This document shows positions 13,721 through 22,191 of a DNA stretch of 24,743 bases, piece by piece. The notes under the pieces are model-generated. The model searched no databases, was not told where the DNA came from, and saw nothing but the letters and a program-made list of their open reading frames with translations. The position numbers and the translations under genes are program-made. The DNA comes from CAZBPZ01 sp964493955 (GTDB lineage Bacteria; Chloroflexota; Dehalococcoidia; Dehalococcoidales; Fen-1064), in the NCBI GenBank assembly GCA_964493955.1, contig CAZBPZ010000020.1, positions 1 to 24,743 on the forward strand, written 5' to 3'. How positions within the stretch are numbered: position 1 is the first letter of the stretch; the number at the start of each line of letters is the position of its first letter.

Positions 13721-14936
13721 GACCTGGCTCATAATACGGCACGAGTTCCTGAACCTGGTGAAGCGGCGGGGCTTCATCGTCATGACGCTGGCCTTCCCGG
13801 CGGTCGGCTTTGCTGCCATCGGCATCTACCTGCTGGTGAGCGGGCTCGGGGCGGGTGCCCCGGCCGAGGTGCCGCGCGTTGGCTACGTGGACGAACTGGG
13901 CGGGTTTGAGGGCTTTGCCTCCCAGGGGAACATCACCTTTCAACCATACGCTACGGAGGAGCTGGCCAGGGCGGCCCTTCAGGCGGACGAGATTGACGAG
14001 TATTTTGTTATCCCGCCTGATTACGTGGCCAGCGGCCACATCTTCCGTTTCGTCACCAGGAAGGAGCTGGAGCCGCCGGAGGAGGTCTACAGGGCGATGC
14101 GTGCCTTCCTCCAGAACAACCTCCTGCGGGGAAAGGCACCACCCGAGATAACCGAGCGCGTGGCCGAGCCGCTCTTTCTGACAACTACCCGGCTGGACCC
14201 GGAGACGGGCGAGGTCGCACCTGACCAGGGTGGCTTTGCCTCGTTCCTGGCACCAATGGTCTTTGCCTTTCTCCTGATAACCTCAATTGGGAGCTCGTCA
14301 GGCTACCTGCTGCAGGGCCTCGGCGAGGAGAAGGAGAACCGCATCATGGAGGTGCTGCTCTCGTCGGTCTCGCCCCGGCAACTGTTGACGGGCAAGGTGC
14401 TGGGGCTGGGGGCGGCTGGCCTGCTGCAGGTGGTCATCTGGATGGGGGCGGTGGCAGTGCTGGCCCGGCTGGCTTCGGGTGTCATCGGCGGGGTGCTGGC
14501 GGCGGTGCGGGTACCGGATAACATGATGGCGCTGGGGATTGCCTATTATATCCTGGGGTACCTGCTCTTTGCTGTCATCCAGGCCGGCATTGGGGCCATC
14601 GGGAGCAGCGCCAAGGAGAGCCAGCAGATGGTGGTACTGCTGGTGCTGCCGGCGGTGCTGCCTTTCTACATCTTCCTCCTCTTCCTGCGGGAACACCCGG
14701 ACCATGTCCTCAACACCATCCTGACGCTGATACCCGTCACCGCTCCGATGTCCGTCTTCATTCGCATGGGGCTTTCGGAGATTCCGGCCTGGGAGCTGGT
14801 GACGAGTATGCTACTGCTGGCGCTGAGTATCGTCGGGGGGGTGTTTGTGGCCGCCAGGGCATTCCGCGTATTTACCCTGATGTACGGGAAGACACCCGGC
14901 CTGCGCGAGATATTCCGCCAGCTCAGGCAGAGCTGA
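13713..14936 (+). CDS. ABC-2 type permease (NatB-like)
   Basis: A 407-residue membrane subunit partnering the ATPase just upstream. It has one hydrophobic helix near residues 20-48, then a large outside domain of about 150 residues rich in acidic residues, then about five to six hydrophobic helices. A cytoplasmic segment EEKENRIMEVLLSSVSPRQL, with the family's typical EKE(N/R)...L.S pattern, follows the second helix. This is the architecture of NatB-type permeases. Start GTG 13713 lies in the end of the ATPase gene. The frame is open upstream to 13497, but that part is a shadow of the ATPase. The last 14 bp overlap the end of the convergent phosphatase gene. Confidence 0.92.
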   Translation: MSKTWLIIRHEFLNLVKRRGFIVMTLAFPAVGFAAIGIYLLVSGLGAGAPAEVPRVGYVDELGGFEGFASQGNITFQPYATEELARAALQADEIDEYFVIPPDYVASGHIFRFVTRKELEPPEEVYRAMRAFLQNNLLRGKAPPEITERVAEPLFLTTTRLDPETGEVAPDQGGFASFLAPMVFAFLLITSIGSSSGYLLQGLGEEKENRIMEVLLSSVSPRQLLTGKVLGLGAAGLLQVVIWMGAVAVLARLASGVIGGVLAAVRVPDNMMALGIAYYILGYLLFAVIQAGIGAIGSSAKESQQMVVLLVLPAVLPFYIFLLFLREHPDHVLNTILTLIPVTAPMSVFIRMGLSEIPAWELVTSMLLLALSIVGGVFVAARAFRVFTLMYGKTPGLREIFRQLRQS

Positions 14937-15852
14937 CGGGTCGCCGCTGGATACTCCCGCCGAGGATATGGCTGTCGCCACTGCCATCCGCGAGCTTGTC
15001 CGGTTGCACCACCACCATGGTGACATTATCGTTGCCACCGAAGCGCGTCAGCCTCTGGCCGTAGATGGTCTCTTCCAGGCGCAGGTTACTCTGCTGGAGT
15101 GCCCTCAGGGCCAGGTCGTCCAGTCCCTGTCCGGCGTGCTCCAGCAGCACCTCGGTGATGGGGCGGTGTCGCTGGCTGCCCCGCAGCGAGAGGATGCCGT
15201 CGCTGGCGATGATGAAGTAATCACCGGGGGCCACCTCCAGCTCGATGGGCTGCAGGGTAGTATAGGGTGTGCCGAAGAACTCGCGGCCGCCCCTGATTTC
15301 CCGCAGTGTGCCGCTGGGGGAGCTACCGTGGAAGAGGAAGGTATCGCCGGCGATAAATGCCTGCGCCCGGCCGTTGCCGTCAAGCGAGATAAGGGTAAGG
15401 GTGGCCCCGTCATTCACGGGCAGGCGCCGGTTGAGGTCGTTGAGTATCTCTGCCAGGCTCGCCGTGCCGTCTTCCCGCAGGCGGCGGTCAAGACGCTCAA
15501 AAATGCGGCGCGAGGTCTCGGTGATGCCGGGCGGGTCCGAGACGGCGAAGATGCGCCGCGCCGGGAAGGCGTAGAGGCAATCGCTGTTGTAGATGAAGGG
15601 GTTGAAGCCGAGCATTGTCTCCACGAAGACGTTGTCGGCGCCGGGGTGCGTCCCGGCATTGAGTCCCGGCCCGGTGAGCAGGGGCCAGGTCAGGCGGCCA
15701 AGGCTGGCCGTCAGTGCGGCCCGGGCCTGGCTGAACTGCTGCCGCAGCGATTCAGAGACGCGCCGGGTGAAGCGTTCAAAAAGCTCCGGATGCCGCTCGA
15801 AGATTCCATCTTCGAAGACAGGGTTCAGCTGGAGCTCGTAGCGGTCGGTCAA
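14923..15852 (-). CDS. Divergent PP2C-type protein serine/threonine phosphatase
   Basis: A 309-residue protein with the ordered PP2C motifs: GADN (71-74), FAVSDPPGI (102-110) in the place of the DGMGG motif, DGATLTLISLD, FIAGDTFLF, YFIIASDGI and finally GNDNVTMVVV. The metal-binding aspartates appear kept, but the glycines of DGMGG are replaced. It may therefore be a divergent active phosphatase or a regulator. The N-terminal ~65 residues, rich in charged and helical sequence, are extra. The start is the TTG at 15852; no in-frame ATG or GTG exists upstream before the stop near 16033, although the frame stays open. The gene overlaps the ABC permease by 14 bp, tail to tail. Confidence 0.8.
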   Translation of the reverse strand: MTDRYELQLNPVFEDGIFERHPELFERFTRRVSESLRQQFSQARAALTASLGRLTWPLLTGPGLNAGTHPGADNVFVETMLGFNPFIYNSDCLYAFPARRIFAVSDPPGITETSRRIFERLDRRLREDGTASLAEILNDLNRRLPVNDGATLTLISLDGNGRAQAFIAGDTFLFHGSSPSGTLREIRGGREFFGTPYTTLQPIELEVAPGDYFIIASDGILSLRGSQRHRPITEVLLEHAGQGLDDLALRALQQSNLRLEETIYGQRLTRFGGNDNVTMVVVQPDKLADGSGDSHILGGSIQRRPVSSA

Positions 15853-16031
15853 GGTGTTGCCGGTTGCCTTTCTGCTGAGGATGTGGCGGCAGGCCTGGTG
15901 GTGACGCCTGGTGCTGAGGTCGGTCGGGATGGCTGGGCCGTGCCGGAGCGAGCTTGCCTGGACCGGCCGGGCGGTACCGGTGGGATGGTTCGGGCCGTGG
16001 TGATAGCGGTTCTCCTTGGCACGGCTAAGAC
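15853..16031 (-). other. Long open leader of the phosphatase transcript
   Basis: Between the inferred transcription start and the TTG start codon the phosphatase frame stays open for about 60 codons without ATG, GTG or TTG. It is either untranslated leader, or coding sequence read from a rare start such as ATC or CTG. No riboswitch or attenuator structure was recognised. Confidence 0.4.
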
Positions 16032-16037
16032 CTACTT

Positions 16038-16066
16038 ATTGTAGCGGTAAGGGGGCGCGGTTGCAA
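16038..16066 (-). promoter_or_regulatory. Promoter of the PP2C-type phosphatase gene
   Basis: On the minus strand, TTGCAA (16061-16066) and TACAAT (16038-16043) are 17 bp apart. Transcription would start near 16031, which gives an unusually long leader of about 180 bases before the TTG start. Confidence 0.6.
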
Positions 16067-16074
16067 GGCCTTTC

Positions 16075-16103
16075 TTGTAGCGGCGGCGGCCGGGGAGTAG
16101 AAT
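16075..16103 (+). promoter_or_regulatory. Promoter of the YchF-like GTPase gene
   Basis: TTGTAG (16075-16080) and TAGAAT (16098-16103) are 17 bp apart. The -10 box overlaps the ATG at 16102, which argues that this ATG is not the start and that translation begins at 16138. Confidence 0.55.
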
Positions 16104-16137
16104 GGCCCTGCACGGCATAGCTGGTGCCACGGCCGGT

Positions 16138-17235
16138 ATGAATATTGAGATTGGTATCATTGGCCTGCCGCAGAGCGGCCGTACTACCGTGTTCAGTGCC
16201 CTGACGGGCGGGCAGGCGGCCACGGGCCGCCAGCCGCGTGAGGGGGAGGCACATGTTGGGGTGGCCCCGGTGAAAGACCCGCGCCTCGAGCGGCTGGCGG
16301 GGGTCCTCAGGCCGGAAAAGGTGGTACCGGCGTCTATCTCGTATCTTGATGTCGGTGCCTCGGTAAAGGGCCTGGCCGAGGGCAAGGGCATCGGCGGCCG
16401 GCTGCTATCCCGGCTGAGCACGGTGGACGCCCTCATCAACGTGGTGCGGGACTTCCGCGATGAGCGCATCCCTCACGTTGAGGGGAGCGTGGACGCGGCG
16501 CGCGATATTGCTGCCATGGACCTGGAGCTGGCGTTTTCTGACCTGCTCATCGTCGAGCGGCGGCTGGGGCGTATCGCCGACTCCCTCAAGGGGGCAAAGC
16601 CGGACGAGCGGGCAGTCCTGCGGCGGGAGCAGGAGCTGCTGGAGAAGGTGCGTGCCGGCCTTGAGGCAGAGGTGCCGGTGCGACGGCAGGGGTTGTCCCC
16701 GGAGGAGTTGCGGCTCATCAATCACTTTCAGCTGTTGACCGCCAAGCCGATGCTGGTGGTGGTAAACATCGGTGAGGAAAGCCTGGCCGGGGCCGCCGCC
16801 ATTGAAGAGCGGCTGGGGGCTTCGGCGGGCGGTCCGCCGGTGGTGGCCCTGTGCGGCAGGCTGGAAGTGGAGCTGGCCGGGCTGGACGAGGAGAGCGCCC
16901 GCACCTGGCGGGCTGAGTTCGGGCTGACGGTGTCCGGGCCGGAGCGGGTGGTGGCAGAGTCCTACCGGTTGCTGGACCTGGTGACATTCTTCACCGGGGT
17001 CTCCAGCGAAGTGCGGGCCTGGCCGGTGCCGGCCGGCACCCCGGCCCCGGTGGCAGCCGGCAAGATTCACTCCGACATGGAGCGCGGCTTCATCCGGGCC
17101 GAGGTCATCGGGGTGGACGAGCTGGTGGCCTGTGGCGGCCTGGCCGAGGCGCGCCGCCGCGGCCGGCTGCGCCTCGAGGGCAAGACCTACCTGGTGCAGG
17201 ATGGTGACTTTATTACCTTCCTGTTCAACGTGTAG
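16138..17235 (+). CDS. ychF: YchF-like GTPase/ATPase (Obg superfamily) with altered nucleotide motifs
   Basis: A 365-residue protein of YchF length. The N-terminal domain has the P-loop GLPQSGRTT (9-17), a switch II region LDVGASVKGLAEGKGIGG, and NIGE at the specificity position, the NxxE form typical of YchF. The C-terminal TGS-like domain is well preserved: VTFFTG, EVRAWPVPAGTPAP, HSDMERGFIRAEVI and a final VQDGDFITFLFNV. Two positions are unusual: the P-loop lysine is arginine (R15), and the switch II DxxG reads DVGA. YchF proteins bind ribosomes and act in stress responses; with these changes nucleotide hydrolysis may be weak. ATG 16138 is preferred over 16102 by promoter position and by family N-terminus. 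Confidence 0.88.
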   Translation: MNIEIGIIGLPQSGRTTVFSALTGGQAATGRQPREGEAHVGVAPVKDPRLERLAGVLRPEKVVPASISYLDVGASVKGLAEGKGIGGRLLSRLSTVDALINVVRDFRDERIPHVEGSVDAARDIAAMDLELAFSDLLIVERRLGRIADSLKGAKPDERAVLRREQELLEKVRAGLEAEVPVRRQGLSPEELRLINHFQLLTAKPMLVVVNIGEESLAGAAAIEERLGASAGGPPVVALCGRLEVELAGLDEESARTWRAEFGLTVSGPERVVAESYRLLDLVTFFTGVSSEVRAWPVPAGTPAPVAAGKIHSDMERGFIRAEVIGVDELVACGGLAEARRRGRLRLEGKTYLVQDGDFITFLFNV

Positions 17236-17271
17236 CTGCCGCTGGACTGCCCGGCTGCCGGTGCCTGCCTA

Positions 17272-17598
17272 TCACGGTGTGGCTGTGTCCAGCCAGGCCA
17301 GGTAGTCCGGGTTGCCGCCGATGATGGGCAGGGCGATAACTTCCGGCACCTCGTAGGGGTGGTGGGCGCGTACCATCGCCACTACCTCGTCCAGCCGGGC
17401 AGCCCGTGCTTTCACCACCAGCAGTGCCTCGCGCTCTCTCTCCACGGCCCCCTGCCAGCGGAACACCGAGTCCACCGCCGGCACAATGTTGACACAGGCA
17501 ACTTTTCCAGTCTCGACCAGCCGTCCGGCTAGCTGCTCGGCAGCGGCGGCGCTGCCGGTGGTGACCAGAATCACGACGTGGGTGAAGCCCTCAGCCAC
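17272..17598 (-). CDS. cutA: CutA divalent-cation tolerance protein
   Basis: A 108-residue protein of CutA type, a small trimeric alpha/beta protein linked to copper and other divalent cations. Family features: VVILVTTGSAAAAEQLAGRL, VACVNIVPAVDSVFRWQGAV, an EALLVVKA strand, the AHHPYEVPEVIALPI signature, and the closing YLAWL. The GTG start at 17598 uses a base of the nadA stop codon (TAGTG), so translation is probably coupled. It is the last gene of the seven-gene minus-strand unit. The end faces the ychF stop 36 bp away, with no clear terminator between. Confidence 0.95.
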   Translation of the reverse strand: MAEGFTHVVILVTTGSAAAAEQLAGRLVETGKVACVNIVPAVDSVFRWQGAVEREREALLVVKARAARLDEVVAMVRAHHPYEVPEVIALPIIGGNPDYLAWLDTATP

Positions 17599-18512
17599 TA
17601 GACGGCTTCCAGCATCAGGTCCACGGCCCGCTTTGCCCTGAGCCTGATTGGCTCGGGCACCGTAATCTGCGGGGCCATGTCACGCAGTGCCCGGAGCACC
17701 TTCTCCAGGGTTATCTTCTTCATGTTGGGGCAGACGGCCCGGCTTGACGCCGGGATGAAGGTCTTGCCCGGGTTTTCCTTCTGCAGGCGGTGAATGATAC
17801 CGCTTTCGGTGCCGATGATTACTTCCCTGGCGTCCGTTTCCCGGGTGAAGCGGCAGATGCCGCTGGTGCTGAGGACGGCGTCTGCCAGCTCAATCACCTG
17901 GGGGCGGCACTCGGGGTGTACCACAACTCTGGCCCCGGGGTGCTCCTGCCGGCGGCGCTGAATGTCCTCCGGCCGGATACGGACGTGGGTGGGGCAGTAG
18001 CCCGGCCAGAGGTGCAGTGTCTTGTCTGTCAGAGTGGAGACATAGTGCCCCAGGTACTGGTCCGGGACAAACAGGACTTCGTCCCCCTCGATCCGCTCGA
18101 CAACCCTGGCGGCATTGGCGGAGGTGCAGCAGATGTCGGACTCGGCCTTGACGACGGCACTGGAGTTGACATAGCAGACGACGGTTGCCCCGGGCAGCTC
18201 TTGCTTCTTCTGGCGGAGGCGCTCGGCGGTTATCATGTTGGCCATGGGGCAGCCGGCGTGGGCATCCGGCAGGAGGACGGCGCGCTCCGGGCAGAGGATG
18301 GCGGCCGTCTCGGCCATGAAGTGTACCCCGCAGAAGACGATGACATCCGCCCCTGTCAGGGCGGCCTTCTGGCTGAGCTCCAGCGAGTCACCCACGAAGT
18401 CGGCAATATCCTGTATCTCCGGGCGCTGGTAGTTGTGCACCAGGAGGACGGCGTTCCTGCGCTGTTTCAGGTCCAGTATCTGCTCTACCAGGGCGGCGTC
18501 TCTACCTGTCAT
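17598..18512 (-). CDS. nadA: Quinolinate synthase A
   Basis: A 304-residue [4Fe-4S] enzyme condensing iminoaspartate with dihydroxyacetone phosphate to quinolinate, the NAD precursor. It is the short form of the family. Motifs: HNYQRPEIQDIADFVGDS (26-43), CGVHFMAETA, AGCPMANM, VCYVNSSAVVKAESD, WPGYCPTH, HPEC, and CPNMKK. By family spacing the three cluster ligands are C88, C173 and C261. The start ATG overlaps the stop of the MOSC gene (ATGA). Neither nadB nor nadC is in the window, so the rest of the pathway must be elsewhere. Confidence 0.97.
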   Translation of the reverse strand: MTGRDAALVEQILDLKQRRNAVLLVHNYQRPEIQDIADFVGDSLELSQKAALTGADVIVFCGVHFMAETAAILCPERAVLLPDAHAGCPMANMITAERLRQKKQELPGATVVCYVNSSAVVKAESDICCTSANAARVVERIEGDEVLFVPDQYLGHYVSTLTDKTLHLWPGYCPTHVRIRPEDIQRRRQEHPGARVVVHPECRPQVIELADAVLSTSGICRFTRETDAREVIIGTESGIIHRLQKENPGKTFIPASSRAVCPNMKKITLEKVLRALRDMAPQITVPEPIRLRAKRAVDLMLEAV

Positions 18513-18994
18513 CTCTGCTCCGGGCGGGCGGCAGGACTTTCTCCCGGGGTGGCTGCCGGCCCTACCTCTATTGTATCACCCGCCCTTATCCTGCCGCCGT
18601 GGATGACACGGCCAAAGATACCCTCTTTTGGCATGACGCATTTGCCGACCTGCTGGAAGATGGCGCAGCCGGTGTGGCAGTTCTTGCCTATCTGCGAGAC
18701 TTCCAGGACTACCTCCCGCCCGATGGAGAGCCGCGTGCCCACCGGCAGGGTGAAGAGCTCGATGCCCTCGGTGGTGATGTTCTCGGCGAAGTCGCCCGGG
18801 CCCACGTCATAGCCCAGGTCACGCATCTTCTGGATGCTCTCGGTGGCCAGGAGGCTGACCTGCCGGTGCCACTGGCTGCTGGCGTGGGCATCACTCTCCA
18901 CGCCGTAGTTTTCCCTGAGGACAATCTCGGCCACCACTTCCTTGCGGGTGCCGGTGGTATCACTGCGGCAGACTGCTAGTACCTTTCCTTTCAT
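18509..18994 (-). CDS. MOSC domain protein
   Basis: A protein of 161 residues with the MOSC fold used in molybdenum-cofactor and sulfur-carrier chemistry. Visible: RENYGVESDAHA near the start, QVSLLATESI, the conserved GPGDFAENITTEGI, LPVGTRLSIG, and IGKNCHTGCAIFQQVGKC with three cysteines including the family's conserved position. Such single-domain proteins are thought to handle cysteine-bound sulfur for metal cofactors, but the substrate here is unknown. ATG 18994 was chosen because MKGKVLAVC is the first beta strand; an in-frame GTG at 19012 would add six residues. It sits in an operon with DUF169 upstream and nadA downstream. Confidence 0.9.
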   Translation of the reverse strand: MKGKVLAVCRSDTTGTRKEVVAEIVLRENYGVESDAHASSQWHRQVSLLATESIQKMRDLGYDVGPGDFAENITTEGIELFTLPVGTRLSIGREVVLEVSQIGKNCHTGCAIFQQVGKCVMPKEGIFGRVIHGGRIRAGDTIEVGPAATPGESPAARPEQR

Positions 18995-19026
18995 TTCTCC
19001 ACTGCTCTCCACTGCCGGTACCGGGT

Positions 19027-19818
19027 TCAGGCCAGTGGCCTGCCCGGTGCCTCCCTGCTTGTTATCGCTTCACCCCGCCCCGGTGACATGCGCAGCCTTA
19101 TGAGTGGGCTGGCCGTGCCGGCGGTGCAGCTATCCATACTTTCCATAATGTTATGCAGCTTGGGTGTAGGCACGCTCACCACCAGCTCATCGGGTTGCCA
19201 GCCTTCGATGCGCCGCGCCGTGAAGTCACCCAGGGAAACGTTGATATTGCCAGTAGCGAGGGGATAGGTGATGGTGCTCCAGCAGAGGGAGCCCTCCATC
19301 TGGCTCGGCGGGAGGACTCCATCGTGATAGCGTGCCAGGCTGGTGAGGCGGCAGGCCTGCTCCGGGTTGCAGATGAAGAGCACCAGCGCCGGTTCTACCT
19401 TGGCTTTTTCCAGCGGGGCGAAGATGAGGTACTGGCCGTGGGCACAGGGAGGCGGGGCCTGCTTGAAGGTATGCCGCCGGGCACGGTGGGCGGCGGGCAC
19501 CGTTTTCCACAGCTTCTCACTGTGGGCCAGGAAGCTGCAGATGAAGAAGTCTTCCACGGGACTTAGTGGGCCGAGGCCAAGGTTGCCGGTGGCGCCGCGG
19601 CAGGCCGAGTTGGCGCGGCTCAGGCTGATGACGGCACCGTGGCGGGCGGCCGAGGCGGCCCCGCAGGCGCGGTACTTCTGGCGGGTGCCGCTGGCGGCCG
19701 GCCGGTCGGAGAAGGCCACCGCCACCGGGCTGCCGTGCAGTCCGAGCACCCGGCGTAGTGTCTGCGAGTAGTCCTGGTACCAGCCGGCAGGGTTAGCATC
19801 AGCCTTCAGGGCTCCCAT
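19027..19818 (-). CDS. DUF169 family protein
   Basis: A 263-residue protein of the DUF169 family, common in anaerobic archaea and bacteria; no biochemical function is established to my knowledge. The family core is visible: LRRVLGLHGSPVAVAF near the N-terminus, the cysteine motif ACRGATGNLGLG (about 72-83), EKLWKTVPAAHR, and VLFICNPEQACRL, followed by the C-terminal TARRIEGWQPDELVVSVP and a cysteine in ESMDSCTAG. Its several cysteines make metal or cofactor binding possible. The start ATG 19818 has GGAG upstream and is 3 bp after the mnmA stop. Confidence 0.87.
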   Translation of the reverse strand: MGALKADANPAGWYQDYSQTLRRVLGLHGSPVAVAFSDRPAASGTRQKYRACGAASAARHGAVISLSRANSACRGATGNLGLGPLSPVEDFFICSFLAHSEKLWKTVPAAHRARRHTFKQAPPPCAHGQYLIFAPLEKAKVEPALVLFICNPEQACRLTSLARYHDGVLPPSQMEGSLCWSTITYPLATGNINVSLGDFTARRIEGWQPDELVVSVPTPKLHNIMESMDSCTAGTASPLIRLRMSPGRGEAITSREAPGRPLA

Positions 19819-19821
19819 CTC

Positions 19822-20898
19822 CTACTCCGCCCCCTCAATTGTTCCCCCGCCGAGCACGATGTCACCGTCGTAAAAGACCACTGCCTGCCCCGGGGCCACG
19901 GCCGGCTGTGGCTCTTCAAGGGTGACAATCACGCCATTTCCTTCCTGCGGGGTTACTTCCGCCGGGACCTCCCGCTGGCGGTACCTTATTCTGGCATCAC
20001 ACCGGAGGGGTTCGTCAAGTTTATCACGGGCAATCCAGTTGAGGCGGCTCGCCCTGAAGCGCCGGAAGCTGGCTTCATCGCGCCGGCCCACCGTGATGGT
20101 ATTGGCTTCGGGGTCAATCGCCAGCACGTAGAGGGGGCTGGGGCTGGCGATGCCGAGACCGTGGCGCTGGCCGATGGTGTAGGCGGCGATGCCGCGGTGA
20201 GTCCCGAGCACGCCGCCGTCACGGCTCAGGATGGGGCCGGGGCGGGTGGTCTCGGGGGCACGCTCGGCCACGAACCGGGCATGCCCCCCGGCGGTGGTGA
20301 AGCAGATGTCCTGGCTGTCCGGCTTGTCGGCCACCGGCAGGCCCAGGCGGCGGGCTATTTCCCTTACCTGTGTCTTGCCGAGCTGGCCCAGCGGGAACAG
20401 GGTGGCGGCCAGCTGGGCCTGGGTCATGGTGTAGAGGAAATAGGACTGGTCCTTGCTCCTGTCCGGGTGGCGCAGCAGGAGCCAGCGGCCGTTACGCTGG
20501 ATGCGGGCGTAGTGGCCGGTGGCCAGCCAGCCCGCCCCGAGCTGGCGTGCCTTTTCCAGCAGGGCTTCGAACTTGATGTACTGGTTGCAGCGGATGCAGG
20601 GGTTGGGGGTACGGCCGCGGCGGTATTCCCGGACAAAGTCGGCTATGACGGTCTGTTCAAACAGGCTGCGGAAGTTGAGCACGTAGTGGGGGATGGCCAG
20701 GTGGCGGGCAACGCGCTGGGCGTCCCGGATGGTCCCCACCCCGCAGCAGCCGCCGAAACGTTCTACCTCACCATCGAGGTCGCGCGGCAGGAGCTGCAGG
20801 GTGACGCCAATCACATCATGCCCCTGTTCTTTCAGCAGGGCGGCGGCCACCGACGAGTCCACGCCGCCACTCATGGCAACCACGACCCGCTTTGTCAC
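19822..20898 (-). CDS. mnmA: tRNA-specific 2-thiouridylase MnmA
   Basis: A 358-residue enzyme that thiolates U34 of tRNA-Lys, tRNA-Glu and tRNA-Gln using ATP and relayed sulfur. The PP-loop is SGGVDSS at 10-16. The two catalytic cysteines are in place: C101 (NPCIRCNQYIKF) and C199 (SQDICFTT). FGGCCG at 48-53 and GTHRGIAAYTIGQRHGLGI near 245 are also typical. Length and order match the family. The start is GTG 20898, overlapping the stop of the UPF0280 gene by 4 bp. The tRNA-Lys(UUU) at the left end of this window is one of its expected substrates, though the linkage is not tight. Confidence 0.97.
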   Translation of the reverse strand: MTKRVVVAMSGGVDSSVAAALLKEQGHDVIGVTLQLLPRDLDGEVERFGGCCGVGTIRDAQRVARHLAIPHYVLNFRSLFEQTVIADFVREYRRGRTPNPCIRCNQYIKFEALLEKARQLGAGWLATGHYARIQRNGRWLLLRHPDRSKDQSYFLYTMTQAQLAATLFPLGQLGKTQVREIARRLGLPVADKPDSQDICFTTAGGHARFVAERAPETTRPGPILSRDGGVLGTHRGIAAYTIGQRHGLGIASPSPLYVLAIDPEANTITVGRRDEASFRRFRASRLNWIARDKLDEPLRCDARIRYRQREVPAEVTPQEGNGVIVTLEEPQPAVAPGQAVVFYDGDIVLGGGTIEGAE

Positions 20899-21617
20899 TG
20901 CGGCACCAGCCTCACTTTGCCCCAGACAGCCAGACGCTCACCCTTGATGATGACTCCCCCTTTGAGTCCGGCGATGCCGCGGGCAAGGTACAGCCCTTTC
21001 GGGATGTCGCCCTCCTCCGTGACAAGGTTGCCGATGGCGGTGGCGGCGGCATCGGCCAGGGCGGCACTGGCCGCCAGCACCACGGCGGCATCGGCCCGGC
21101 CCAGGCTGAGCGAGTGCCCCACCGTACCGGAGGAGGTACAGACGCCCAGCGGCGTATCTTCGGGGCTGATTTCAAGGGCGAGCCTGCCACTGAAGCGGGT
21201 CTGCCCGGCGTAGATACCCACCAGGCGCTTCCGGCGGCTCTTGATGAAGACATCCCCCCCGTTCTCTACAATGACCTCCGGGGTGCGGGCCAGCAGCGCC
21301 CGGCCGACACGCTCGGCGATGGCACCGGCTACGGCGGCCATCGGGCCGACCCCGGCCGCAGAGGCCGCCTGTGCCATCTCTTTTACTATCCCGGGGGCAT
21401 CTTCTCCCACCGGGAACGGCTCCAGGGCCACGGCGAAACCGGGGTGCTGCTGGATGTACTCCTCGATCAAGCCGCGCTCTCGCAGGACGGCCTGCCGGGC
21501 CTCTTCTTCAAGGTTACGGCGGGCACGGATGTAGAGGTCGGTCTGCTTGATGACCACGCTGAAGGAGACCAGGTCACGGTCAGGCGACCAGAGGCGGTAG
21601 AACCGCGGCTCAAACAT
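20895..21617 (-). CDS. UPF0280 family protein (ApbE-like)
   Basis: A 240-residue protein of UPF0280, a family distantly related to ApbE flavin transferases. Visible: FEPRFYR at the start, VVIKQTDLYIRA, a glycine/alanine-rich GVGPMAAVAGAIAERV, EVIVENGGDVFI, and TSSGTVGHSLSLGRADAAVV, a pattern like the ApbE substrate pocket. The function is unknown. ATG 21617 starts 14 bp after the dinB-like gene, and its stop overlaps mnmA, so it is translated as part of the same unit. Confidence 0.9.
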   Translation of the reverse strand: MFEPRFYRLWSPDRDLVSFSVVIKQTDLYIRARRNLEEEARQAVLRERGLIEEYIQQHPGFAVALEPFPVGEDAPGIVKEMAQAASAAGVGPMAAVAGAIAERVGRALLARTPEVIVENGGDVFIKSRRKRLVGIYAGQTRFSGRLALEISPEDTPLGVCTSSGTVGHSLSLGRADAAVVLAASAALADAAATAIGNLVTEEGDIPKGLYLARGIAGLKGGVIIKGERLAVWGKVRLVPQ

Positions 21618-21631
21618 GGGTGTAAGGGCGG

Positions 21632-22153
21632 CTAGTACTGGGGGGCTTCGGTCTTGATGGTGCCGCGCCGCAACCCCGCCAGGTAGTCTATCTGGCCGGT
21701 GTGCAGAGCCAGCTCGGTGCTGACGCGCGCCAGCAGCTGGCCGATGGTGTCCGGCGAACGCTCCGGCCGCACCGGCTCCAGCATCTTCTCCGGCGTCAGG
21801 CTCTCCAGCAGGGCCAGCGTACTCTGGCGCACCGCCGCTGTATATTCCAGCAGCGTTTCAAGCCGGGGGGCCGGCCAGCTTGCCAGCTGCTCGGCCGTGT
21901 AGCCGAAGCCGGACTCCCGCGCCGGGGTGCCCAGTTTCCCTGCCCACTCCTCGTACACCTCGGGGCGGCGCTGGATAACACGGGTAAAGAAGTAGTCCTC
22001 CACCCGGGTCATGTGCCAGATGATGAAGGCAATACTGTTGCAGCCCGGGGCCGGGCTCCAGGTGACGTCCTCCTGTGAGAGCCCCTCGAGGGCACGCTTC
22101 AGGTAGCTCTGGCTCTGGTTGAGCGAGTACTGGACCATCTCCTTGGCGTTCAT
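21632..22153 (-). CDS. DinB family protein
   Basis: A 173-residue four-helix-bundle protein of the DinB/YfiT superfamily. The metal-binding histidine pattern is visible: IWHMTRVEDYFF (about 45-56) and the C-terminal ALHTGQIDYLAGL. Members are thiol-dependent transferases or hydrolases with a metal site, often of unknown substrate. The first gene of the seven-gene minus unit. GGGAGG lies about 9 bases before the ATG, and a near-consensus promoter lies inside the end of the preceding gene. Confidence 0.9.
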   Translation of the reverse strand: MNAKEMVQYSLNQSQSYLKRALEGLSQEDVTWSPAPGCNSIAFIIWHMTRVEDYFFTRVIQRRPEVYEEWAGKLGTPARESGFGYTAEQLASWPAPRLETLLEYTAAVRQSTLALLESLTPEKMLEPVRPERSPDTIGQLLARVSTELALHTGQIDYLAGLRRGTIKTEAPQY

Positions 22154-22191
22154 CCAAACGGACCTCCCGCGGTTCGCTGCGGCCAGGGTCT

